Shown: positions 20,525 through 57,829 of the stretch, in pieces
How positions within the stretch are numbered: position 1 is the first letter of the stretch
Layout of the letters: every line of letters starts with the position of its first letter
Origin: Liolophura sinensis
Taxonomy: Eukaryota > Mollusca > Polyplacophora > Chitonida > Chitonidae
DNA length: 64,000 nucleotides
Reading direction: 5' to 3'
Assembly: GCF_032854445.1 (NCBI RefSeq)
Contig: NC_088307.1
Span: 17,854,001 to 17,918,000, forward strand
The notes under the pieces: model-generated
Seen by the model: only the letters and a program-made list of their open reading frames with translations
Database searches by the model: none
Told to the model about the DNA's origin: nothing
Made by a program: the position numbers and the translations under genes

Positions 20525-20789
20525 GACCTTTGAATTAAAGAAAAGTAGAATGATTGACACTGTCATACACAGATATTATCCTCTCATCAGGCAGCGCTAT
20601 AACATCTTGCCATTAAAGGAAAGACCTCCAAAAATTGAAGTTGGCCTCACTACACAGATCACTTAAAACTATACGTGAATATACTTTCGTCTTTTTTGAA
20701 TTTGAATTTTAAGGTGAGCTTTATGAACCATACTATCAGAGGTTAATAATTTCCTTACTGCTTAAGGCAAGCTAAAAATTAAGCTATTC

Positions 20790-20940
20790 ATTAATTTATT
20801 TGACTGATGTTTTACACCATACTCAAGGATATTTCACTTAATTATACAACAGTGGCTGTTAGTATTCATGAAGGCAAGTAACCGGGCAAAGCCTGCGGCA
20901 AAACCAGGACCGTCCGCTGGCAGACCTCATATACGACTAG
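20790..20940 (-). repeat. Old, degenerate SINE family A copy
   Basis: The order of SINE A landmarks is kept but diverged: ttatttgactgatgttttac, actcaaggatatttcactta, aaccgggcaaagcctgcggc, then accgtccgctggcagacctc. Confidence 0.7.
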
Positions 20941-21149
20941 TTAGGAATAAAAATCATAAGTATATTGTCCTGTATGTGTAATATTTAATTTGTTAATATG
21001 AAAGTGATTATAAATAAAACAATACAACTTCTAGCTAGGTTTACAGGTGAATTACGATGGACCATCTCAAGAATGCAGCGGATGCATGTCCATGTGTGCA
21101 ACAGCCTGTCTTTCAAAAAAATGTTGTTTCGCCCAGCCATCGCAAAGTG

Positions 21150-21850
21150 ATAATGCCAGACCTCATATCACCTTCTACAGTCAGACCTCGTCACACCCGT
21201 TTAAACGTTATGACGCCTGGTAGTCAGGTCTCATCACACCCGTTAGTCAGACTTCATCACACCTGCTACAGTACAACATCACACCAAATACAGCCAGACC
21301 TCATCACACCTGGTACAGTGTAACATCACCTCCGATACAACCAGACCTCATCACACCTGGTACAGTGTGACATCACCTCCGATACAACCAGACCTCATCA
21401 CACCTGGTACAGTGTGACTTCACACCTGATACAGTCAGACCTCATATCACCTGGTACAGTGTGACATCACATCCGACACAGCCAGACCTTATTACACCTG
21501 GTACAGTGTGACATCACACCTGATACAGCCAGACCTCATGTCACCTGGTACAGTGTGACATCACATCCGACACAGCCAGGCCTCATCACACCTGGTACAG
21601 TGTGACATCACACCTGATACAGCCAGACCTCATCACACGTGCTACAGTGTGACATCACACCTGATACAACCAGACCTCATCACACCTGGTACAGTGTGAC
21701 TTCACACCTGATACAGCCAGACCTCATATCACCTGGTACAGTGTGACATCACACCAGGTACAGCCAGACCTCATCACACCTGATACCATCAGACCACATC
21801 ACAAGTGATGCAGTAATGCCTCACCACGTGATGCAGTTAGGTCTTATGGC
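21150..21850. repeat. 47-bp tandem array, about 14 copies
   Basis: The unit combines agacctcatcacacctggta, cagtgtgacatcacacctga and tacagcc. Within the unit two half-units are related (catcacacctg recurs), so it may have grown from a shorter repeat. It is non-coding. Confidence 0.9.
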
Positions 21851-21859
21851 TTAACATAC

Positions 21860-23660
21860 CTGATGCAGTCTGATAGTGGTCAACATACCTAGCCATCTTT
21901 TGTACAATAAATTTCTTGTTATTCATGTACAGTAATAAAGTATAGAATATCACAGAAAATATTTTAGTGTTGTCTACCTGAGACATTGTTAATAATACAT
22001 GTACTTTATACGGATTGAAAAACAATCAAGGGAAATAAATAATGTTGGCTTCATGAATTATCTATCCCTAATTTCATTTGAAAAATTAACCTGCAAAAAG
22101 GCCTGTGGGAATCAGAATTTGTCAAGTGTTTTTAACACATCTGAGTTCCACAAATTAAGATGCAGAAATGTTTAGCACATAATTTAAAGTGTTACTTCTA
22201 GGCAACTCTTTTAATTACAAAACAAACAATAGGTATATCTTACACTACAGAGCCTAATATTGATGGATTTACTATTCATATGATATATGAATTTAGGCAA
22301 TAAGATAAAATATGGCGTATCAATATGCTGAATTCAATGCAGCCAAATATGTTAAAATTAATAGAAATGCATAAGTACCTATATCCTTAATATATCTAAT
22401 GAAGTTCTTTTGTAGTCACAGTAAGTGAATTCCTTTTTTTTTAGCTACATGTACCTTAATCCACATGACGAACATCTAGCTTATATAGCGACACTATGAT
22501 AACAGAAGGCGGCTAAAGGCATTAATGCGTAGCCTATTTAGCATTCCGTCTGACTTGTCACATTGTTAGAATAGGACTATGTTAGAACTTCTGGGGACAT
22601 ACCTAGCAGAGATTGTCACCTTGTACCTGCATGCCAAGCACTACATTTCACTTGTTAGGCCTATGCTGAATTTAAATAAAATAAAAATGCACGCACTTGT
22701 GAGTCTAAACGTCTGAACTTCATATCCATATCCACGAAATAAGACTATATTTTTAAGAAATGATCGCTTAATTTATCGCATTTTTTCAGTGCGAATTTGA
22801 AAAAGACAGACATGAAATACAGATTAACATAAAATCAACGGAACTTGTGCGCATGTGCCGTTAATTGTCCCACAAACGTCAAAATTTGGAATCAGTCCCC
22901 TATTAGCACTTCCGTTTCTCGGGCGGGTATGTAATTCTGTGTATTTTAGGGTGTAAAGTCTTTTTTCGCTGCCAGCCTGCCATTTTTGGTGTACAGGTGC
23001 ATGTTTGGTATCAAAATGATGGAAATTATGTAAGCTTTGAGCAGGTATGAGTTAATGATGAAAGTTTGAAATTCTGGGCCAGAGGACACAAAGAGGCAGG
23101 TGGTGATGAGGCTGCGAGTGACGTCCCCTTGGCGTTGCTAGGCAACTATGTACCAAAGCTTATTGGCCGCGGAATGTTTAGTACTGAGCCACAGCGTTAA
23201 ACGTTAGCATTGTCGCTTATGGAAAATTAATGGGGGTCTGAGGCCTTATGTTTGGGGGGCTAATTCGTTTATTTGAGCATGAGCCACAGTGACTACGTGA
23301 TGTCAGATTTGGTGTACAAATTTCTCAAGATCTCGTATGAAGCTATGCTAAGTCCGTGATGACGGCATTCCATTTCACCAAAGAACTCCGCGTATCTATT
23401 TACTTCCTTCAGCACAAAAGATTTGCGCCAGGTCTGCGGTAGCTTTGGTAAATGGGCATAACCAGTCGTAACTGACAGGACTGAAGTAGGGCTCAAATAT
23501 CTGCGTCTGGTGCAGTTTGTGACGGCCGGTGGGGTTGTTTCTCAAGCGTTTTTAACGTTACCCAGGTAGCAAGTACCAAGTATCAAATACGCGTCGTTAT
23601 GGTGATTTGGCTGGCGTAACGATACGACGCCTTTGAGAAGCAGCCCCTTATCCTGTACCA
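21860..23660. other. No recognisable gene
   Basis: This is anonymous intergenic DNA. Short open frames show no domain. No array or element could be supported. Confidence 0.4.
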
Positions 23661-23662
23661 GT

Positions 23663-23804
23663 CTGGGGCCACTTTCACAAAACAAAACTTTCGTAACTTT
23701 TCTCGTAAATGACGTCGCCCTATGACACTTTAACCCAGACAACCTCTTTTAAGAAAAAGGTTAGGAGAAATATCACTTACGAAGTTTTGTGAAAGTGGTC
23801 CCAG
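23663..23804. mobile_element. 142-bp MITE with terminal inverted repeats
   Basis: The left end ctggggccactttcacaaaa matches the inverted right end ctgggaccactttcacaaaa, extending over about 28 bp with a small gap. The middle is unique. The terminus type (gg-cc-tttcacaaa) recurs at 51574 and 45578. Target duplication is unclear. Confidence 0.75.
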
Positions 23805-24070
23805 GTTCCCTGATGTATTCCGCGTCAATTAAATGTGACTTAATAAGTACATTGCAAAGCTATCACCCTGTCAGTGATGACGTCACCGTCACCGTGCCTG
23901 ATTTCCTCACGTATTTTGCGTACCGTGAATATAACGATATCTGATTGGCTCCAGTATATCTAAACATTCCACTGTATACCATTAACGTGATTTGAAATAA
24001 AGTCGTTTGTCACTGAGCAAATATCTAAGTGGGCCGAAAGCTTGTGAAACCTTTCACATTTAAGCGGTGA

Positions 24071-24430
24071 GTGAGTGAGTGAGTGCTTGGGGTTTAACGT
24101 CGTACTCAACAATTTTTCAGTCATATGACGACGAAGGAATCATTAGGGTGCGTGTAATGTGCCTCCTTGTTGCAGGACGGATTTCCACCACTCTTTTATT
24201 TAGTGCTGCTTCACTGCTACGACTTACCGAAGGCAAGTAAGCTGCCCCGCCCGAGCCATTATACTGATACGGGTCAACCAGTCGTTGCACTATCCCCTTC
24301 ATGCTGAACGCCAAGCGAGGAAGTTACAACTTCCTCTTTTAAAGTCCTAGGTGTGACTCGATCAAGGATTCATCCTAGATCTACCGGTCCCGAAGCGAAC
24401 GCTCTACCAACTGTGCTATCCGGGCCGGTC
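24071..24430 (-). repeat. SINE family B, complete copy with perfect target duplication
   Basis: It is closely similar to the copy at 20161-20524, with a tRNA-like head at the right end and a gagtgagtgag tail at the left. It is flanked by the identical 14-mer catttaagcggtga at 24057-24070 and 24431-24444. It holds the same internal open frame (65 codons). Confidence 0.92.
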
Positions 24431-24887
24431 CATTTAAGCGGTGATGCCTCGACTTAATTATTATTATTATTATTGAACCGACGTACTACTATGGGTATAA
24501 GACAATAAGTATACAATGTTCGTGTTTTGTGAAATCGCGCCTTCTAAAATATTCAGCAATGAAGAGAATATATAGAATATAGTTAACGACGCAGGCTGGA
24601 ATACGAATGTCGAATTTTGACGCCTACATTCAAGATATTTCAAAATGATAATCGTTTGATGAGATACATTGTGTGGTTGATGATAAAATATCCACTCTCG
24701 GAAAAAGTGAGCATGACTTCAATGCTTCAATACGCGATTTAATGGCTGAGATATCGACTGGAACATGTACACTTCAAAATGTCTCCTTGCTGAAACGTTG
24801 GACGTCACTCGAATATACCTCAAAGTAGTCTTACAGCGCTTTTCATTTCAAAACCTCATGCAGTTATCTGCCCGTCTCAAATATGTC

Positions 24888-25088
24888 GAGCCTCAGTTGG
24901 TTAGCGCGCTAGCGCAGCGTAATGACCTAGGAGCCTCTCACCAATGGTGTCGCTGTGAGTTCAAATCCAGCTCATGCTAGCTTCCTCTCCGGCCATACAT
25001 GGGAAGGTGTGTCAGCAACCTGCGGGTGGTCATGGGTTTCCACCCACCATAATGTTGGCCGCCGTCGCATAAAAAAAAAAGAAAAACA
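24888..25088 (+). repeat. SINE family A copy with tRNA-like head
   Basis: The tRNA-like head reads cctcagttggttagcgcgct, with a B-box-like gtgagttcaaatcc at about 24954. The core (accataatgttggcc) follows, and the copy ends in an A-rich tail at 25070-25088. Part of the core is deleted (the accgggcagagc segment is missing). Confidence 0.85.
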
Positions 25089-25089
25089 T

Positions 25090-26890
25090 CAAATATGTTG
25101 AAGCTTGCAGTACAGCTGGTTACTTTGATCATCATCAAGGAATCTTGGGCCCACGCGACATAGGAAATCCAAGTTGTGCTTACAACAAATCGACAGACGA
25201 AAACGTAAGGATAAGTGCCTGTCGTGGAGGCGCATTTGGCGACCCCAAAATATACATACATTCACATCAGCCCTTTAAGACATATATACGTTTGATGGGT
25301 AATTTTTGTCTCAAATGCCGTGACAAACTGTCCAACACTGTGTCCAAGATGAGATAATTATTGTAAACGAGATATTTCAAGCCATTTTCTCTGAGATACT
25401 GACCGTACCTGAAACATTTTCCCTTTGCATCACGACATTGAACACTGGAACAATGGAATTCGAAACTTGGAATGTTACAATTAACAAATGTCATGACTAT
25501 ACGTCTCCGGTTTTCATGCAGTGCATTATATGCTTTTGAACATGCGTTGGAAACTGTTGGCTCATCCACCATCCATATATGGTGCATACATATGCATACA
25601 TTCTAATTAGTTATGTGTTTCAAGAGATTATAATGCTTCTTCTATTAAATGAACCGCAAATTTGACTTACGACATGGATTTAACTGCACCCTTAGTCGCG
25701 TCAGTGGTGAATTGGAAACACCGTATGGTTATACTCAGACGTCACGCTACATTTCACACGTGCCGAGACACGTGGCCTGTGATCATATCTGTAATTAATC
25801 CTCATACACAGCTGCATGATTGATTGGTCATCGATTAGGTCAGCTTAAGCCGACTCACACGCAGCTTAACTCGGAGATAAACATACGATCATACGTCAGA
25901 CATGCAAGATGGATACATGCTTCTGTAACGAAATCCGGAGTGACAGGAACTCGGTCTAAGGATGGCGGTGTGTTCCGTCAACATAAAAACCGCCGTATAT
26001 CGTATAGCGTATACCGCACAAGTTGGGCAGATAACGTGCCTACATGCACGGCGTGAAGAATCGTTTTTTGGCTGAATGTCCACGCTCTGGCTATTCGTGG
26101 CGCCTTGGGGACTATAAGCGATAGCCGACGCTCGTGTGACCGTTTACCCAGTTTTAATACATTTGTTGAAAACCACTTGTATTCCACCATAGTCATGTGC
26201 ACATCTCCAAGTTACACGTATAGAAAAGTTCACCAATATCTTATCAAAGGCATTTCCGTTTCTTCCCTGCATAAATTGGATAGTCATGGAAAAGTGATAA
26301 ATTCTTCAGTATGGCAGAACAATAAATCAATGGCATGAGGAATGATTGTCATTTGGCTTCAATCGGAGAGCGTACAGATATCCCGTGTAGGTAGGTGGTG
26401 TCTGTCCGTACAGGACTGTTCCATGAGGTGCATGATAGAAACGATGCTGTCTCACTACATTACGACCGGATACGACACCGTCAAATACCTATATGCTATC
26501 TTCTTCTAACAGGCCTACCTACAACTTTACTTCAGATAGTAGCGGAGAAACAAGTAAGTCCCTATGTTTTGAAATTTTGAACAGTTTTACGTGGACTGCC
26601 AAGGAAGTAACCTTGAGAATAATCTTTCCGGGTACGATACGATTTCGCACAGGAACATCAAACAAACACAACCATAATCTTAGCACTACCGCGTTTGGCG
26701 CTGAGCATAACTGGAAGACACTGATTGCCCGTAGGCTCGGTGTCACTATAATGTGATTGGGTAGGCGCCCTGTCTCGTGTCTTGGGCATGGCGTTTAACT
26801 GAGGCGGCACTATAAACACAACGACACTGGGTCCGGCCTGGCACAAGAAGACACCCCCATCATGACCAAATTAAAGTTTAACGCGACGTT
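25090..26890. other. No recognisable gene
   Basis: Several open frames of 60-106 codons overlap on both strands. None has recognisable domains, supporting splice signals or biased composition. Confidence 0.4.
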
Positions 26891-26897
26891 AAATCAA

Positions 26898-27105
26898 TAA
26901 CCAATGCAGTTGCTGTGAGTTCAAGTCCAGCTCATGCTGGTTTTCTCTCCGGTCGTACGTGGGAAGGTCTTCCAGCAGCCTGCGGATGGTCGTGGGTTTC
27001 CCCCGGGCTCTGCCCGGTTTCCACCCACCATAATGCTGACCGCCGTCGTATAAGTGAAATATTCTTGAGTAAGGCGTAAAACACCAATCAAATAAATAAA
27101 TAAAC
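26898..27105 (+). repeat. SINE family A copy, 5'-truncated
   Basis: It starts inside the tRNA-like head (gcagttgctgtgagttcaag) and continues through the full core and tail, ending in aaataaataaataaac. It is one of the best preserved core regions in the window. Confidence 0.9.
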
Positions 27106-27109
27106 GTTA

Positions 27110-30100
27110 AATCCAAATCAATCAAACAAACCAAAGAAACTCACAAATAAGAACAGAAAGAGTGATATTTTGCACAACCAAAAGTTTTATTTCATACAAG
27201 CGCCTGTCAAGAATCTATGCCGTCTTCCATGTAGGAATAGCAATTAGCCGATATACAGGTATTTTTGGCAAGAGTAAAAATATAACCGGTATAGAAAAAG
27301 ACTTACAAAGAAACTGTGGTGGAATCACTGACGGCATATCGGACACCATTAATAGTTATAGACCAAGATCATCAGTGTCGAACACTGAAATTAGTGAGGA
27401 GAGAATTGTGACCTATCATAACATACACTTGTGCGTGTAGCCGAGTAGTACCTGAAAGAAAAAGCAAGTAAACAAGAAAAAGCAAGTAAACAACAAAAAC
27501 ACATCAGAAGCGTCGAAAAACAACAAGCGATGTAAGTTCGTGTTATCAGAGATTTGAGAAAATTTTACGAGCAGAATTCGATGGATTTCGTAAGAAAGAC
27601 GAAATAGGAGGTGATAGCCTACGTTGAATATGAAACAAAACTTTTGCGTTGCCTTGCTCGACAAGACGTTCATACAAGTAAATATGGACACCACGACAAC
27701 AACACAGCTCAACAACCTGGTGTGTATGTGTGTATAATATGCTATATAATAAATATGCCTTGTAACAACAGAGGTCAAATTAAACGCCTCGCCTTCAAAG
27801 ACACGTCTTGGAGATAACGGAGGACTTGGGCGGGTGGAGCCTTCGCCCTTGTGGTCGATATGCATATAACACTACAGAAGGTAATAAACATTTATCGGGA
27901 CTGCAAAACGTGCTGAAACATGTAGCCATGATGCGTTTAAAATTGCATTATTTTATCTAATTAGCCTCAGGTTTTTGCTTACTCAGCTGGAAGAACTCAA
28001 CGGCTACAAGGAAATGCATAGTCCCATTTACATAATCTGATTCGAGGGGAAAATGCGAGACAACCTGCGGCATGAAATGGCTTCCAACACACGCGCAGTA
28101 ACCCAGGAATGCTGTATATACTAAGACATTTACAACGCTCCAAGGGCGTCTTTGAAAGTTTCAAGTTCAATGCTGCATGGCAGGCGTTCGACTTGACCTC
28201 TGCCAACAGAGGAAACCCTTGTCCACTTTCTTCACAGAAGATATCACGCGTGCTCAGCAGCGCTCCATAGTGCAGTTGGATTCAGCAGCCAGTTCATGCT
28301 GAACATGCTACTCAAAACTGAGCCGCGGCGTGAAGTGGAAAGTGGACGCTTTATCTCCCACATTATTGCACGTATATGCTATATATTCCCTGACGAAATT
28401 GAAGCCACCAGTGGATATCTATTGTGGCTAACCCTTTAAGACATATAATATTAACAATAATAATGTCGGTGACTAGCGTGTTTCTTTTTCAAAGTGGCGT
28501 CGTCCTCTTTTAACTACAACACGGCTGAACGATAACCACTGGATGTAGCTGGTATCATGTTGTGAACGAGACAAATCTGAGAATTTCCTTCCCTTTCCAT
28601 AGTACATCACCAATTTCCAAGCCTGCAAATCTAGAGGAAAGCAATTTACCCAGCCATACTCCGGCGCTGAGATAGGCTCGAAATTCAGGCCTACTGTTGG
28701 AGTTAATTCGTTAATTGGGAATGTGAAGCCTGGCTGCCTACTAAAGCCCAAGTTAGAACACAGTCAGGATTCAGGATTCAGGATTGTATCTGGTATGGCT
28801 GACACGCGTCTCGTGAGCACAGATGTGAGATGTATCCCTTGCCCGATAGGCTCATATGTCTCCCAGCGCTTGGAAGTACTACAGAAAGGGCCAGGAATCA
28901 CCTGCTATCACCATGATTAATAATCAATCAAAACACACAAATCATCTTCTTCCTCCTCCACCCACTACTATCAAGTTATAAAGTTACATAAAACATGGTC
29001 CCAGTTTTTTGTTAAGTTCACAGGCCTCTACTTACATATGTATCCAATGGTATATTGTGACGCATATAATAAACGCATTAAAAAAAAAAAAAAAAAAAAA
29101 AATATTCTAATTTCCTTGTTTAAAATCCAAATTATTTACCATTTTGTATAACCCCAAATTTGAAAACACCCCTACAAAATTTCATGTAACAATTTTCATG
29201 CACTTCTTGCCAATATCAACAGCAATTCAGGTCCAAGCTGTCAAATCTGCTCACTCGGATTTTGGCCATTAAGATATTACATAACACCAAAGAGTAGGGC
29301 AGCCTTGGAGAGCTGAAAAGAGGATGCACACTTATGTTCCCAATAGACAAAAATGGAACCCCCATTACATGAACATGTTTATGACAACATTTGTTGGGGA
29401 CGTTTTTGAAGACCAAAAACCTAATAGTGAAGTCCATTCCCTTGTTGAATTAACATTAACATTTTAACCAAAATCTGATCATGAAAGTTTGAAGGTGTCA
29501 GTCTTCATGTTAAACACAGTTCATCATTCACTAAACTTAAAGTTCAATGGAATGTGCCTTATAAATCAGAAACCTTCCGCAGCTATAAGGTCAAAAACAA
29601 AAGGACTAGGTAAATGGGTTATTTCAAGGCCGAGAATGAAAACATGATCCACTGGATAAAAAAACAGTAAATGATGTAAAATTGGAACAGTAAGCTCTCA
29701 GTACTGCAATCCATACCAGGCTTATGGTTTGTAAAAACTTCACCACAAAATAAAACACAAACAATAACCTTCTCCATATACCCATTGCTGACACATGAGA
29801 GAAAAGAACAATAAAAGAATTCACTCCTTAGGTTAAAAGAAAAAAAAGAAAGAAAGAAAAAACAAATTTAAAATAAAAAAAAAAGAATTGGTAATTAATT
29901 AATTTGTCTATAATTTTTGTATCACAACTTTTAACCACTTGTGGAATTCAGTTCATTTGTATTATATCTATATACACACGCACTCCAATCATTTATTTAT
30001 ACACAACAACTATGTACAAATAAACATAAACAATGCAACAAAAACAAATATCACCTAAAAAGATAACAGTGTCACGTTCAGGAACTGAAACAGACTTTGT

Positions 30101-31090
30101 CACATCCACATTCTCGTCACTGACTCCTAACTGTGGACCAGTCCACTTCGAGAATAGGGACCAAAGGAATTAGCAGCTCCATTCATTCCCAGATACAACA
30201 CAAAACTCTTAGACTAGAGAAGATCAGTGGGACTATATTGTGAGTTTTCTCTGCTGTTTTTACCCAGGAACAATACCAGAGATTTGTGGCCAAAATCAGC
30301 CACAAATACGTTTGCCAAAGCTAGTCTTCAGTTTAGAATAAAACAGGTGTCCATTCCACCTGCTTGAATTATACACTCTGAGCACATGGAAAAGATTCTT
30401 ATTTTGAGGTACCTTTTTGAATTTTACTATCCAAACCCTTTCTGGTGGGCACAAGAGCTGCTAATTCCCAAGATGGCGGCCATCAATGTTACCCTGAACT
30501 TGATACTTGATATCTTCTTAAAAAATTTACAGGGACTGTCGCAATGATACCTTAACTCAACCCACATCATGACTGATTTACCAATAAATGGCACAATTAT
30601 CACACAAATTATTTACCTTGATTTTACCATGGAGAGCGTACAGGTGCAGCATTATCATCTACTTTCACATTGACTGCACAATACTTAAAAGGTATGAAAA
30701 TGATACCCAGAAAGTGAGGAGTTCATGATTTTCGTTTTTTCCTTTTTTTTCTGCCTTTTGACAGGATGAATGTTTCAAGTGAGTTGAATGAAGATATTAA
30801 AGGGCATCCCGACATCTCTACAAAGCTTCATCATATACGTACAAGTTTAAAATAGACTCTTTTTCTGACAATAAATTATGCATAAACCTGAATACCACTA
30901 TTTACAATCACTAATCAGACAGGTTGAGACAACAGTTCAGGACAAGACAATCTGTCACACAAAGGAAGGTGTAGGATAAAGATCAAGGTCAGGAGAATAA
31001 AGAGAGAGAACACATATATTAGATCTGAGGTCTTGATATCCAGTGGTCTGGCGTCAGAGATCCGTGACTGTTTGGCTGTGCAATCCTTTC
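27110..31090. other. Intergenic DNA and probable NPDC1 3' flank; no other gene seen
   Basis: It includes a poly(A) run at 29080-29101 and a small ttcagga triplication near 28768. The 3' untranslated region of the - strand NPDC1-like gene should extend left from 31100. AATAAA-type signals on the - strand occur at about 29992-30000, but I cannot place the poly(A) site. Confidence 0.4.
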
Positions 31091-31100
31091 AGTTTCGTTT

Positions 31101-55656
<24,556 letters not shown>

Positions 55657-56034
55657 TTTCTTCTGCTAACTGTGCCCAAGGCAAGTTCTACAGTCAATTG
55701 CTGTTCAAGAATCCAGTCAACCCACGCAGTTCACATCAAAACGCGGACTGAAAACTTGCTTCTCCCAGTGAGCATAAACAAAGCAGCTCCGTGAATCATA
55801 TGCCGTTTCCACTGACAACTCAAGATTTCATAAGTTGTGGCTATCTGCATGTGTTAGTCCTGTCGGTAAAAGCTCCACAATATAGTAATGGTAAAGTCAA
55901 AGACTGTACACTATGCCTAAAGGTGTGCTAAGTAATATGTCCGTGTGAGCCTGCTGTGTAGTCTGTGGACTGTGAAACACAGGCTTTGGGCAGGAAGACA
56001 CTCTAGCATCACACAATGGTCTCTCCACACTGTG

Positions 56035-56640
56035 ATGAAATACAAGCAATCCTCAAAATACCAACAGAAGCAATCCTCAGGACAACAAACAGAGCCACTC
56101 CTCTGGATACAAACAGAAGCAATCCTCAGAATACAAACAGAAGCAATCCCCAAGAAACCAACAGAGTCTTTAGGATACAAAACCGAAGCAATCCTCAGAA
56201 TACCAACAGGTGCAATCCTCAGGACACAAATAGAACCACTCCTATGGATACAAACAGAAGCTATCCACAGAACACAAACAGAAGCAATCCACAGAATACA
56301 AACAGAAGCAATCCCCAAGAAACCAACAAGAGTCTTTAGGATACAAAACAGAATCAATCCTCAGGATCCGAACAGAAGCAATCTTCAGGATACTATCAGC
56401 AGCAATCCTCACAAAAAAATGGAACTAATCCTGAGGATACAATCGGAAGCATTCGTCAAAAAAAAAACAAAAAACGGAGCAATCTTCATGATTCAATCAG
56501 AAGCAATCTTCAAGATTCAATCAGAAGCAATTCTCAGAAAACAAACGGAAGCACGTGTAACCCTATAAAAACAAATGGTAGTAATCCTCTAGATACAAAC
56601 AGAAGCAATCCCCAAGAAGCAAACAGAAGCAAACCCAGGA
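56035..56640. repeat. Degenerate 24-bp tandem array upstream of the NPDC1-like start
   Basis: The unit is aatcctcagaatacaaacag plus aagc, about 25 copies with heavy divergence. It lies 380-980 bp upstream of the NPDC1-like start codon, so it is in the promoter region or a 5' intron. Open frames of 207 codons (+) and 146 codons (-) reflect the 24-bp period. Confidence 0.88.
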
Positions 56641-56649
56641 AAACAGATA

Positions 56650-57730
56650 GAGGTCAGCTTCAGGAAACTAACCCCAGAGCCCCTGACACAAGACTGATCT
56701 GTTCACACTGTATGGGAACTCATGTATCTTTGTAAAGACGACAAATAGTAACCTTAGAGCAACCACTCATTAAAGCTTGGAAGCTACAAATGTACATATA
56801 TACCCCAAACCCATGTCTGCCTGTGCCAAAAAGCTGTCAATATAGGACATACTTTACTAATAAGAATTTCAACAGCTTTATTTAGCCTGTAATTACTGAC
56901 AAAATAAGACCTGCATGTACATGATTATTCACTTGACCGAAATGTTTGTGTTGGACAATGAAGTCAGCTTGTTTCACAAAGAAGTCATGCATCACAGGTC
57001 ACTGGACGCCCCTAATCTGATATTCTGTTCCACTCAATCTGTGTGTGGTACTGCTTTTACAGCGCATTTTGTACCCCTTTATTTTATATAATTAAGACGC
57101 ACAAGTCAAACAAACCATGAGCATCATCACAGCATAAAAGAAGACAAATACAAAATAAGCCCAAGAGGATGATGTATGATAATTGATGTTGTGATCAATG
57201 TGCTACTGTTCTCAATAGGGTTAAACAATATTATGCCTGTAGCGAAAAGTTGCTTAAATCAATAATACATATATGCACAATGTCACATGTTACCACTAAT
57301 CAACATGTATACATACACATGCCAGCTTGTATACTGAAATTTTAATAAGGCCTGGATGTGGAAATGAATCACTGCTTGGGGTTTTCTGGTTATACAGGAG
57401 TTATGAGATCAAACTCTTGCCGCTAAGAGTAAAAAAGGTTCAATTCACTCGTTAAATATGTTTGACCACTTTTGCTAACATTAATTTTAATACCAATGAC
57501 CTTAGCGCTCACACATTCCAGAGAGACAGAGGACACACTTTCCCTTCGGGAACTTTCTATAGTTCACAAATGCTTGATCAGCTCCTCTACTTTCTCCATC
57601 CAGCCTGCAAAATACCTTTTCGTGAAACTTTTTTGCAGGCCCCCATGTTATAGTATATTTCGTAAAAACAACAGATGTCTAACATTTCAGACAGGTCACA
57701 CGGTACAGTAGTACTTTTTTTACTAGTACT
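56650..57730. other. No recognisable gene
   Basis: This is anonymous AT-rich flank of the NPDC1-like gene. Nothing can be supported beyond short chance frames. Confidence 0.4.
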
Positions 57731-57739
57731 TTAAATAGT

Positions 57740-57825
57740 CATAAAGGAGTTTGAACTCAAAACTTCCTTACATGTATTAACAGGTAAGCATCTTAACCAT
57801 TCGGCCAAGACTTGCCCCTCAATGG
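57740..57825 (-). repeat. tRNA-like (Ser/Leu-type) relic
   Basis: Read on the - strand, an A-box-like tggccgaatggttaagatgc (57789-57808) is followed at tRNA-like distance by a B-box-like gagttcaaactcc (57746-57758). The acceptor stem does not pair. It is therefore a decayed tRNA copy or SINE head and not a gene. Confidence 0.4.
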
Positions 57826-57829
57826 TCAG

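Noticed and set aside
27416-27865. 149-codon - strand frame with hydrophobic stretches
   Set aside because: It is a low-complexity product of AT-rich DNA with A-rich direct repeats; no family was recognised.
55917-56568. Open frames of 207 (+) and 146 (-) codons
   Set aside because: They are by-products of the 24-bp array, whose period is a multiple of three.
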